A program made the translations under genes and the position numbers. Under the pieces are notes generated by a model, which worked only from the letters and a program-made list of their open reading frames with translations, searched no databases and had not been told where the DNA came from. A DNA stretch of 64,000 nucleotides from positions 558,001-622,000 of the forward strand of contig NZ_JGZG01000005.1 of assembly GCF_000741295.1 (NCBI RefSeq), written 5' to 3'. Below, in pieces: positions 15,872 to 23,781 of this stretch. Position 1 is the first letter of the stretch; every line of letters starts with the position of its first letter. The DNA comes from Bifidobacterium pseudolongum subsp. globosum. GTDB taxonomy: Bacteria > Actinomycetota > Actinomycetes > Actinomycetales > Bifidobacteriaceae.

Positions 15872-16867
15872 TCAGGCGTCAAAGTCGACGACGAGCTTGC
15901 CGGTGACCTTGTGCTCGGCGAGCGAACGCAGCCCTTCGACGAGATTCGAGAACGGCAGCACGCCGGTGATGAGCGGGTCGAGCTGGCCTTGCGAGACCAT
16001 CGACAGGACGTCAGAGGCCATCGTGCCCAGATTGTGCTGCTCCATCGGGTTTCCTGAGGCGTGCGCGCCGCCGAGATTGACGACGTCGATGCTCATCGCA
16101 CCACCGAACATCTGGGCGGCAGACACCGGCGGCACATCGACGATCGTGACGAGCTGCCCGTTGTATGCGAGGCGCCCCAGGTCACGCTCGGCCTCCTCCC
16201 CGCTCACCGTGTCGACGATGAGGTCGGCGCCGCGTCCATCGGTCAGCTCGCGCACACGTTCATCGACGTCTTGCGTGCGGTAGTCGATGATGACGTCCGG
16301 TTGCACGTGTTCGCGCACATAGTCGACATTGCGCGTGGAGCATGTGGTGAACACGGTGATGCCGTGCATCTTCGCAAGCTGTACGGCGACACCGCCGACT
16401 GCACCGGACCCGCCGTGCACAAGCGCGGTGCGCACGAGGTTGAGGTTCGGTTTCCTGTTGATCGTCTGGTACGCGGTGAGCGCGCTGCACAGCAGGCCCG
16501 CTGCCGTGGTGTACTCCACGTCGTCGGGAATGAGCGCGAGCTCGTACGCCGGCGCATTCATATACTCGGCGAAGCAGCCGTCGAAGCGCAGGTCGCCATG
16601 GCCGGCGACACGCATGCCGACTTTCCATGTGTCTTCGACACCTTCGCCGATCTCCACAATCTCGCCGGCGACGTCCAGACCGAGGATGTGTGGATACGTC
16701 CAGTTCTCATTGCCTCCCTCGGCGAGCTTGTAGTCGACCGGATTGAGGCCGACCGCATGCACCTTGATCAGCACATGACCGGACGTGGGAGCCGGGGTGG
16801 GCATGTCCGCGAGCTCAATCGCATCGAGTCCGCGGGCATGCTCATTGGGAATCACATAGGCTTTCAC
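15872..16867 (-). CDS. MDR-family quinone/enone oxidoreductase
   Basis: A 331-residue medium-chain dehydrogenase/reductase of the zinc-independent quinone-oxidoreductase branch. The N-terminal GroES-like domain contains LNPVDYKLAEGG and HILGLDVAGEIVEIG; the nucleotide domain has the VHGGSGAVGG loop followed by AVQLAK. It lacks the structural-zinc cysteine lobe, which argues against a classical alcohol dehydrogenase. It starts with GTG inside the stop of the upstream oleate hydratase gene (GTGA overlap) with GGAGGT upstream, so the two are translationally coupled. That suggests NAD(P)H-dependent reduction of a lipid-derived or electrophilic carbonyl, but the substrate is not shown. Confidence 0.85.
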   Translation of the reverse strand: MKAYVIPNEHARGLDAIELADMPTPAPTSGHVLIKVHAVGLNPVDYKLAEGGNENWTYPHILGLDVAGEIVEIGEGVEDTWKVGMRVAGHGDLRFDGCFAEYMNAPAYELALIPDDVEYTTAAGLLCSALTAYQTINRKPNLNLVRTALVHGGSGAVGGVAVQLAKMHGITVFTTCSTRNVDYVREHVQPDVIIDYRTQDVDERVRELTDGRGADLIVDTVSGEEAERDLGRLAYNGQLVTIVDVPPVSAAQMFGGAMSIDVVNLGGAHASGNPMEQHNLGTMASDVLSMVSQGQLDPLITGVLPFSNLVEGLRSLAEHKVTGKLVVDFDA

Positions 16868-18993
16868 TTGGTGACCTCCGGCTTGTCGAGATGTTCTTCG
16901 GGTTCGGGCTTGTCGGAACCTGCGGGCTGCGCGTCCACGCTTGCCTCGGCCGGAGTAATGACCGCGGCCGCGGCATCGGCCTGCCTGTTCGGGAACGCGG
17001 CCGCTTCGGCGTCTTTCGCTTCCTGCATGAGCCGTGCCTCGTCGGCCTCGCTGAACGACGCATCGAACCGCATGCCCGGCTTCATGTCAACCGGGTGGTC
17101 CGAATCGGCGATCGCGCCGAAGGTCTTGAGCATCTCGTAGATGTAGGTGCCCTTCGTGCGGTTGAGCGCGATCTCGATCGCCTTGTGCTCAAGCCCATTG
17201 CGGCCGAACGTGGTGAGCGGTTCGCCGTCGCGCAGCTTGACCGCCGCGTTGAGCATGTCGCGCACATCGTATTCGCTGTTCCACACCTCCGGCACACCGC
17301 GGTCCACGTCGAAGAGCGTGTACACTGCCTCCATGCCGGTGCGCATCGAGTACTCGGTGGTGAAGATCGTGTCGCGCGGCTCTTCGGCGAACTGGCCGAT
17401 GAACGCGAAGTTGACGGCGCCATCCGGCACCACGTCCGGCCGGTCTCCGAGTTCGCGCGGCATGAAGAACGCATCCACGTACGGCATCATGACCGGAATC
17501 GTGTTGCAGTGGTTGGACGCGAGCTCATGAATCTTGTCGGTCGGCACACCCATGTGGTAGAGCCACTCCTCGCAGATTTCCTCGCCCGTGCAGTCCTGCA
17601 TCTTCTTGCGGATGTAGTTGCCCGGGTTGTCGGGCAGCAGCGCGTCGATCCAGACGCTGATCTGGTTGGCCGGCTGGTCGCGGAACTGCTGCTGGCGGTT
17701 GATCGTCCAGCTCATGAGCCAGTTCGAGTCCTTGACGCTCACGATGCCACCGGTCACGGTGTGGCCGCCGAACGGCGAGCGCCCGGTGATCTTCTCGATG
17801 TACGGGATGATCTTGTCGTCGAGCGTGGTGGCGGTCGCGCTCATCCACTTCGTCAGGTTCGGGTCATAGATGAACTTCTGCGGGTGGCCGAAGCTCGGGT
17901 CGACGGCGGCGATGCGGTTCCAGGTGTCCCAGCCGCTGCCCTTCTTGAGTGCGGGGTTGAAGCCGGCCGGCGTGTTCTGGTTGCCTTCGGTCGTCGATTC
18001 GACGAGGCCGCCGTTGGTGATGAAGACGAAGTCGTTCTCGCTCAGTTCGATGGTCTTCGTCTCGTTGTTCTTGAGGTCGGTGATGACGAGCGTCTTGGCG
18101 ACCTTCTTGTTCGGCGTCGAGTACGGGTTGCGCGGGAAGGCGCCGTTTTCGGCCTGCGCGCGCATGATCTCGTCCATCGCGACGTGCGTGTACTCGCGCT
18201 TCGGCCCCATCTCGTGCTCGCTCACCTCGAACGTCACGTCGTCCACCGAGGTCTGCATATGGAACTGCACGCCGTGCGCCTTGAGGTAGTTCACCAACGG
18301 CAGGATCATCGACTCGTACTGGTTGTAGCGCGTGAAGCGCAGTGCGGAGAAGTCCGGCAGGCCGCCGATGTGGTGGATGAAGCGGTGGATGTAGCGGTGC
18401 ATCTCGAGCGCCGACTGCCAGTTTTCGAACGCGAACATGGTGCGCCAGTACAGCCAGAAGTTCGAATCGAGCACCTCATCGTCGAAGTAGTCGGTGATCT
18501 TCTTGTTCGCAAGTTCCTCTTCCGTCGCCAGATAAAGCTTGAGGATCTCCATGACGGCCTTGTCGGAGAGGCCGAACTTCCTGTCCGTGTGCGCGTCCTG
18601 GCCACGGCCCTTCGTGGCGCGGCACTTCGAATAGTTCGGGTCTTCCTTGTTGAGCCAGTAGTAGTAGTCGAGCATGGACACGTTCTCGTCCTCGATGCTC
18701 GGCACATCGCGGTAGACGTCCCACATGACCTCGAAATGGTTATCCATCTCGCGGCCGCCGCGCATCACATAGCCTTCGCCCTTGATGAACGCGCCGTCGA
18801 GCGCGCCACCCGGCAGCACGTCTTTCTCGAACACATGGATGTTCCTGCCCGGCATCTGCGCGTCGCGCACCAAGTAGAACGCGGACGTGAGCGCCGCCAG
18901 ACCCGTGCCGATGATGTACACGCTCTTGTTCTCGATGCCCTCCGGCTTCCTGGGATGCGCGAACGCTTCGAAATTGCCTGCCGAATAGTACAT
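16864..18993 (-). CDS. ohyA: Oleate hydratase (MCRA family)
   Basis: A 709-residue FAD protein of the 67-kDa myosin-cross-reactive-antigen family, which hydrates the cis-9 double bond of oleic and linoleic acids to 10-hydroxy acids; in bifidobacteria it is linked to fatty-acid detoxification and stress tolerance. The FAD-binding motif YIIGTGLAALTSA (49-61) is near the N terminus, followed by HVFEKDVLPGGA and GREMDNHFE. The ATG at 18993 follows a strong AGGAGG. The protein is longer than I expect for the family because of a C-terminal Ala/Glu/Pro-rich tail of roughly 60-70 residues. The next gene overlaps it by four bases. Confidence 0.9.
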   Translation of the reverse strand: MYYSAGNFEAFAHPRKPEGIENKSVYIIGTGLAALTSAFYLVRDAQMPGRNIHVFEKDVLPGGALDGAFIKGEGYVMRGGREMDNHFEVMWDVYRDVPSIEDENVSMLDYYYWLNKEDPNYSKCRATKGRGQDAHTDRKFGLSDKAVMEILKLYLATEEELANKKITDYFDDEVLDSNFWLYWRTMFAFENWQSALEMHRYIHRFIHHIGGLPDFSALRFTRYNQYESMILPLVNYLKAHGVQFHMQTSVDDVTFEVSEHEMGPKREYTHVAMDEIMRAQAENGAFPRNPYSTPNKKVAKTLVITDLKNNETKTIELSENDFVFITNGGLVESTTEGNQNTPAGFNPALKKGSGWDTWNRIAAVDPSFGHPQKFIYDPNLTKWMSATATTLDDKIIPYIEKITGRSPFGGHTVTGGIVSVKDSNWLMSWTINRQQQFRDQPANQISVWIDALLPDNPGNYIRKKMQDCTGEEICEEWLYHMGVPTDKIHELASNHCNTIPVMMPYVDAFFMPRELGDRPDVVPDGAVNFAFIGQFAEEPRDTIFTTEYSMRTGMEAVYTLFDVDRGVPEVWNSEYDVRDMLNAAVKLRDGEPLTTFGRNGLEHKAIEIALNRTKGTYIYEMLKTFGAIADSDHPVDMKPGMRFDASFSEADEARLMQEAKDAEAAAFPNRQADAAAAVITPAEASVDAQPAGSDKPEPEEHLDKPEVTK

Positions 18994-19170
18994 GCTTCCT
19001 CCTCTTGCGCGGGCTCGTTCCCGCGAAGATGTGCTCACGCCGACCTTCGACGCTCTAGGGCCCATTGTGTGCCCGTCCGCGCGTGGGCGCGCGGGACTTC
19101 ACTAAGAGCTTGCGAACGCAGGCATCTTGCGGCTTGATGCGGTATAGGGATGTACTTGCGGCACATATAA

Positions 19171-19213
19171 CAATGTGGCTGCCACCATCACTGGGATGGC
19201 GGCAGCCACATTG
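19171..19213. terminator. Terminator after gpmA
   Basis: CAATGTGGCTGCC (19171-19183) pairs with GGCAGCCACATTG (19201-19213) around a 17-nt loop, downstream of gpmA on the minus strand and before the oleate hydratase promoter region. Confidence 0.7.
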
Positions 19214-19237
19214 GTTCAGCGTATGCCTACAGGCTCA

Positions 19238-19978
19238 TCACTTCTGGCCTTGGGCCGCGACAGCGGCGGCGCCGGCGGCAGCGGCCTCGGGATCGAGGTA
19301 CTCGCCACCCTTCTTGATCGGCTTGAAGTCGTCGTCAAGCTCATACACGAGCGGCATGGCCGTCGGGATGTTGACCTTGGCGATCTCTTCTTCGGTCAGG
19401 CCGTCGAGCATCTTGACGATCGCGCGCAGCGAGTTGCCGTGGGCGGCGATCAGCACGGTCTTGCCGGTCTTGAGCTCGGGGATGATGTCCGACTCCCAGT
19501 ACGGCTCGACGCGGGCCACCACGTCGGCCAGGCACTCGGCTTCCGGGACCGGATCGCCGGCGTAGCGCGGGTCGTTGTTCTGCGCGTACTCGTCGTTCGG
19601 GTCGATCTCGGGCGGCGGGGTGCCGTAGGAGCGGCGCCACAGCATGAACTTCTCATCGCCGTACTCTTCGCGGATCTGGGTCTTGTTCTTGCCCTGCAGC
19701 GCGCCGTAGTGGCGCTCGTTGAGGCGCCAGTCGCGCTTGACGGGGATCCACAGGCGGTCGGCCTCGTCGAGGGCGATGTTGGCGGTGTTGATCGCGCGGC
19801 GCAGCAGCGAGGTGAAGACGATGTCCGGAAGGACACCCTTCTCCTTGAGCAGACGGCCACCGTTCTTGGCCTCTTCCTCACCCTGCTCGGTCAGCGGGAC
19901 GTCAACCCAGCCAGTGAACTGATTTGTCTTGTTCCATGCGCTCTGACCATGTCGGAGCAGTACCAATTTATAAGTCAT
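19238..19978 (-). CDS. gpmA: 2,3-bisphosphoglycerate-dependent phosphoglycerate mutase
   Basis: GpmA interconverts 3- and 2-phosphoglycerate in lower glycolysis, which bifidobacteria need after the phosphoketolase shunt. The 246-residue protein begins [16 protein letters not shown], with phospho-His H10 in the RHGQSAW motif, then [22 protein letters not shown] and the second catalytic His in [11 protein letters not shown]. The C-terminal tail is short and Ala-rich. The ATG at 19978 has no ribosome site; a TACACT hexamer ends seven bases upstream, so it is probably leaderless with its own promoter, separate from the prenyltransferase gene ending 57 bp before. Confidence 0.95.
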   Translation of the reverse strand: MTYKLVLLRHGQSAWNKTNQFTGWVDVPLTEQGEEEAKNGGRLLKEKGVLPDIVFTSLLRRAINTANIALDEADRLWIPVKRDWRLNERHYGALQGKNKTQIREEYGDEKFMLWRRSYGTPPPEIDPNDEYAQNNDPRYAGDPVPEAECLADVVARVEPYWESDIIPELKTGKTVLIAAHGNSLRAIVKMLDGLTEEEIAKVNIPTAMPLVYELDDDFKPIKKGGEYLDPEAAAAGAAAVAAQGQK

Positions 19979-19985
19979 GGTTGCC

Positions 19986-19991
19986 AGTGTA
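19986..19991 (-). promoter_or_regulatory. gpmA -10 box, likely leaderless start
   Basis: TACACT on the minus strand ends seven bases before the ATG; there is no purine-rich ribosome site between them. The same hexamer and spacing occurs at lysS. Confidence 0.55.
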
Positions 19992-20035
19992 CCGTTGCGC
20001 CCTGTCATTTTCGCCGCGCACGGCACGCGCACAGC

Positions 20036-21103
20036 TCACAGCACCATCGCGAATCCGGTGAACGCGAGCGCGAACCACAGCGCGATCAGCGCAAGCGACC
20101 ACATGGCGCGCATGTATTCGCCGTGCGCCACCTCGAAACACGTGAAATACCCTGTGAGCAGCACACACACCATGCCGAGCACCGCGCAGAATCCCCAGCC
20201 CGCCGTCAGATGGGCCAGTGCGGATCCGTGCACGCCCACATACACGCCCGCGGCAAGCACGGCCAGCATGACGAGCGCGATCACCACGATGATGCACACG
20301 GTCGTGGCGCGCGCGCCGAGCCGCACCGCCCATGTGCGTTTGCCCGCCTGCGCGTCAGAGCGGATGTCGCGCAGGTTGTTCACTGAGAGCACGGCGAGCG
20401 CCACCAGTCCGATGACCACCGACGCGCACGCGGTGGGCCAGTCCACCGTGCCCGCCATCGTGACCGTCGTGCCGAGCGTGGCCACCGGCCCGAAGAACAC
20501 GAACGCGGCGACCTCGCCCCATCCGCGGTAGCCGTACGGGTGCGCGCCGCCGACGTAGAACCAGCCGGCGAGCACACACAGTGCACCCACCGCAAGGAGC
20601 CACCAGTAGCCTGTGATCACCACGGCCGCGAGGCCACACGCGCACGCGAGCGCCGCGTTCACCACGGCCGCCGTGAGCACGGCGCGCGGGGGCACGCCCG
20701 AGGCGACGAGCCGCGTGGGCGCGTGCAGCTCCTCGTAGTCGAGCGTCTCCTCGCGCTCGACTACGCCCGGGCCGGTGGCGCGCGTCACGTATTCCACGCG
20801 GTTGGCCACCGCTACGGCTGCACGGTGCGCGTCGGTGCCGCGGATGCCGTCGGAATAGTCGTTCGCGAAGTTCGTGGCGATCTGCAGAAAGACCGCCACG
20901 CCCAGGCACAGCAGCATGAGCGTGGTCATGCGCGCGGGCGAGGAGGCGCAGTGCGCGCCGCCGGCGGCCCATGCGCATTGCGGCAGTGTGTGCGCGCGGC
21001 CGCGCATGAGGGCCCATGCGCCGGCCGCGCCGATCCATACGGGCGCCACGCCGAGCGCGAGTGTGCGCGGACGTGTGCCGGAGATGAGTTGAGACAGTTG
21101 CAT
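20036..21103 (-). CDS. UbiA/MenA-family prenyltransferase
   Basis: A 355-residue polytopic membrane protein (about eight or nine helices) of the UbiA superfamily, closest in layout to MenA, which prenylates 1,4-dihydroxy-2-naphthoate. The two Mg-diphosphate motifs are present: NFANDYSDGIRG (N-D-x2-D) and LRDIRSDAQAGKRT (D-x3-D). It opens LISGTRPRTLALGVAP, a MenA-like start. No other menaquinone gene lies in the window and bifidobacteria are not known to respire, so the product may be another prenylated aromatic. It follows the SDR gene by 50 nt and may end the six-gene unit starting at 27930. An ATG at 21112 is an alternative start. Confidence 0.8.
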   Translation of the reverse strand: MQLSQLISGTRPRTLALGVAPVWIGAAGAWALMRGRAHTLPQCAWAAGGAHCASSPARMTTLMLLCLGVAVFLQIATNFANDYSDGIRGTDAHRAAVAVANRVEYVTRATGPGVVEREETLDYEELHAPTRLVASGVPPRAVLTAAVVNAALACACGLAAVVITGYWWLLAVGALCVLAGWFYVGGAHPYGYRGWGEVAAFVFFGPVATLGTTVTMAGTVDWPTACASVVIGLVALAVLSVNNLRDIRSDAQAGKRTWAVRLGARATTVCIIVVIALVMLAVLAAGVYVGVHGSALAHLTAGWGFCAVLGMVCVLLTGYFTCFEVAHGEYMRAMWSLALIALWFALAFTGFAMVL

Positions 21104-21153
21104 ACTGAGCATTGTCTCACCGGCGCCACCCAACTGCCCGCATATGGGGCAGG

Positions 21154-21927
21154 TCAGACGTTGAACTGTGCGGAGACCTCTTGGCGAGGCCGCAGATCGA
21201 GGTTCGTGACCTGCATGTCAGGACCGGATTCGGCCACCCAGACGATTGCATCGGCCACGCTCTGCGGCTGGATGTAGCGCTCGGGCTCAAACGGCACGTC
21301 GAGGGCGCGGTCGATGCCGGCGAGCATCTTCGTGGCGATCTGCCCGGGGTAGATGGTGGTGACGCGCACGCCCGCGCCCGATTCCTCAAGCCGCAGCGTG
21401 TTCGCATATCCGCGGAGCGCGTGTTTCGACGAGGCGTAGACGGCATGGTTGCGCACCGCCCGCTCCCCCGCCCCCGAATTGATGAACACGATGGTTCCTT
21501 TCGCCGCGCGCACCTGCGGCAGCAATGCGCCCGTCAGCACGGCCGGCGCGATGACATTCGTCTGCAGTACGCGTTGCCATGTGCCCGCGTCGGCATCGGC
21601 CGCTGGTCCCACGTGCGCCGTTGCGGCGGCATGCACGAGCAGGTCGAGCCGTTCGAGCGGGAAGCGTGCGAGCAGTTCGTCTTGCACCCACCCGGCGAGC
21701 GCCCCCACGTCGGCCAGATTGGCGTACAGGGCATCGACGCCTGCAAGGCTTGCCATGCGCTGCGCGTCCTCGTTCGTGCGGGTGATTGCGATGACGTGCC
21801 AGCCGTGTTCGGCGAGCCGCTGCACGGTGCGGCTGCCGACGCCGCCCGCGGCCCCCGTCACGATGGCGGTGCGCACCGCACGCGCATCATCCGTGCCGGT
21901 TGTTGGTTCGGTATGCGGTGTGGTCAT
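21154..21927 (-). CDS. Short-chain dehydrogenase/reductase
   Basis: A 257-residue classical SDR. The cofactor loop TGAAGGVG is at about 24-31, NVIAPAVL marks the active-site Asn region, the Ser lies in INSGAGERA and the catalytic Tyr-x3-Lys is VYASSKHAL. Such enzymes reduce or oxidise small alcohol/ketone substrates with NAD(P). A 15-residue flexible N terminus precedes the fold. ATG 21927 has GGAAGGAAG just upstream. It sits 24 nt after the fused ATPase gene and before the prenyltransferase, so it likely belongs to that transcript; the substrate is unknown. Confidence 0.87.
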   Translation of the reverse strand: MTTPHTEPTTGTDDARAVRTAIVTGAAGGVGSRTVQRLAEHGWHVIAITRTNEDAQRMASLAGVDALYANLADVGALAGWVQDELLARFPLERLDLLVHAAATAHVGPAADADAGTWQRVLQTNVIAPAVLTGALLPQVRAAKGTIVFINSGAGERAVRNHAVYASSKHALRGYANTLRLEESGAGVRVTTIYPGQIATKMLAGIDRALDVPFEPERYIQPQSVADAIVWVAESGPDMQVTNLDLRPRQEVSAQFNV

Positions 21928-21951
21928 GGTTCTTCCTTCCGTCTTCGTGTG

Positions 21952-23775
21952 TCAGTGGGCACCGCCCAGATACGCTTCCTGCACCTGGGGGTTGTGCAGC
22001 AGTTCGCTCGCCGGGCCCTGCAGGCGGATGCGGCCGTTCTGCAGCACATACCCGTAGTCGGCGATCGAGAGCGCGAGCTCCGCCTGCTGTTCGACCATGA
22101 GCACCGATATGCCCAGCTCGTCGCGCAATGCGGCGATCTGCTCCAGCACGTCTTCCACAAGGCGCGGCGACAGGCCCATCGTCGGCTCGTCCATGCAGAT
22201 GAGCTTGGGCCGGCTCATGAGCGCACGCGCGAACGCGAGCATCTGCTGTTCGCCGCCCGACATGGTGCCTGCCTGCTGCCCGCGCCGTTCGGCGAGGCGC
22301 GGGAAGCGCGCATACATGCGCTCCAGGTCCTGCTCCACCGCCGCGCGGTCGTGGCGCGTGTAGGCGCCGGAGAGCAGGTTCTCCTGCACGGTCATCTGCG
22401 GGAACACGCGCCGGGCCTCGGGCACCGCCGCGATGCCGCCAATCACGCGTTCGCGCGTGGGCTCGGTGGTGATGTCGCGGCCGGCGTAATCGATGACGCC
22501 GCTCGTGGTGCGCGTCAGGCCCAGGATCGTCTTCATCGTCGTCGATTTGCCGGAGGCGTTGCCGCCGAGCAGCGAGACGATCGCGCCCTGCGGCACGTCG
22601 AGTGAGACATCCTGCAGTGCGTGCACCTGCCCGTAGTGCACGTTGACATGGTCAAGGCGCAGCAGTGATTCGCGCGCCAGCTGTTCGGACGCCAGCGCCG
22701 GCTCGGCCTGCGCGGCGCTGTCTTCACGTTCGATCGCGTTCTGTTTGGTCAGTACGCCGGCCTGCCCGCGCGTGCGTGTGACGTGCAGTTCGCGCCGTTT
22801 GCCCAAGTACGCCTCCACGACCTGCGGCGCGCGGCGCACTTCGTCGGGGTCGCCTTGGGCGATGATATGCCCGCCGTCCATGGCGATCACGCGGTCGGAG
22901 AGCGCGGTGACGAGCTCGATCTTGTGTTCGACGAGCAGAATCGTGTGGCCTTGCGCCTTGAGGTACTGCAGCTGCTCGAGCACTTCCGCCGTCTCCGACT
23001 GGTTCATGCCGGCGGTCGGCTCGTCGAGCAACAGCAGCAACGGCTCGCTGATGTGCGCGCGGGCGATTTCGGTGCGCCGGCGGTTTGCGTACGACAGCGT
23101 GTAGGTGAAGTCGTTGCGGCGCGTGCCGAGGCGTTCCTTGAAGCGGTCCACTTCGATCGTCACGCGGTCGGCCACCGATTCGCGCTCACGCCGCGTTTTC
23201 GTCCCGTGCACCAGGGCGAGCGCGCTTTCGGAGAGCAGGTTGACCCAGCGCAGCAGCGGGTAGCGCTGCAGCTGCTTGAACGGCCGCTGTTCCACGAGTT
23301 TGCCGTGGTAGCCCAAGGCGATGTTCTCGTCGACGGTGAGCGAACCGAACACGCGGCCGTTCTGGAACGTGCGAGCCACGCCGCGTTCGGCCACGTCGGC
23401 GGCGGCGAGCCCGGCGATCGACTGGTCGCGCACGTCGATGATGCCGCTGTCTGGCGTGAGGAACCCGGAGATCAGGTTGATTGTGGTGGATTTGCCCGAC
23501 CCGTTGGGGCCGATGATTGAGATGACCTCGCCTTGGTGCAGGTCGAACGACACGGCGTCGACGGCCTTGAGCCCCTTGAACGATTTGGCCAGGTTGCGCA
23601 CACTGAGCACAACGGGTTCTTCGAGCACAGCCTCACGGTGGTGGCGTGCGTAAGCGACCGGGTCGCCGCCGTAGGCCTCGAGCGCCTGCGAATACGGGTC
23701 CACGGATTCGACGGGCCCGCGCACACCGCCCGCGGGGAACCCGTGGATGGCGACTGCTGTGGTGTCTTCGGTCAT
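21952..23775 (-). CDS. Fused LivG-LivF ABC ATPase
   Basis: A 607-residue protein with two ABC ATPase domains, normally separate LivG and LivF subunits of a branched-chain-amino-acid-type importer. Domain 1 (about 55-320): Walker A GPNGSGKST, signature LSYANRRR (as in LivG, LSYGQ-like), Walker B LLLLDEPTAG. A linker with low conservation spans about 330-370. Domain 2 (about 375-607): Walker A GGNASGKST, signature MSGGEQQM, Walker B LICMDEPTMG. The 55-residue N-terminal extension before domain 1 is unusual. It starts six nt after the fused permease gene, so the subunits are made together. Confidence 0.92.
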   Translation of the reverse strand: MTEDTTAVAIHGFPAGGVRGPVESVDPYSQALEAYGGDPVAYARHHREAVLEEPVVLSVRNLAKSFKGLKAVDAVSFDLHQGEVISIIGPNGSGKSTTINLISGFLTPDSGIIDVRDQSIAGLAAADVAERGVARTFQNGRVFGSLTVDENIALGYHGKLVEQRPFKQLQRYPLLRWVNLLSESALALVHGTKTRRERESVADRVTIEVDRFKERLGTRRNDFTYTLSYANRRRTEIARAHISEPLLLLLDEPTAGMNQSETAEVLEQLQYLKAQGHTILLVEHKIELVTALSDRVIAMDGGHIIAQGDPDEVRRAPQVVEAYLGKRRELHVTRTRGQAGVLTKQNAIEREDSAAQAEPALASEQLARESLLRLDHVNVHYGQVHALQDVSLDVPQGAIVSLLGGNASGKSTTMKTILGLTRTTSGVIDYAGRDITTEPTRERVIGGIAAVPEARRVFPQMTVQENLLSGAYTRHDRAAVEQDLERMYARFPRLAERRGQQAGTMSGGEQQMLAFARALMSRPKLICMDEPTMGLSPRLVEDVLEQIAALRDELGISVLMVEQQAELALSIADYGYVLQNGRIRLQGPASELLHNPQVQEAYLGGAH

Positions 23776-23781
23776 GGTGGT

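Noticed and set aside
16891..19137. A very long open frame (about 750 codons) on the plus strand opposite oleate hydratase and the adjacent gene end
   Set aside because: It mirrors the codon pattern of the opposite strand in G+C-rich DNA, has no family features and its His/Arg-rich composition is typical of shadow frames. The minus strand holds clear FAD motifs.
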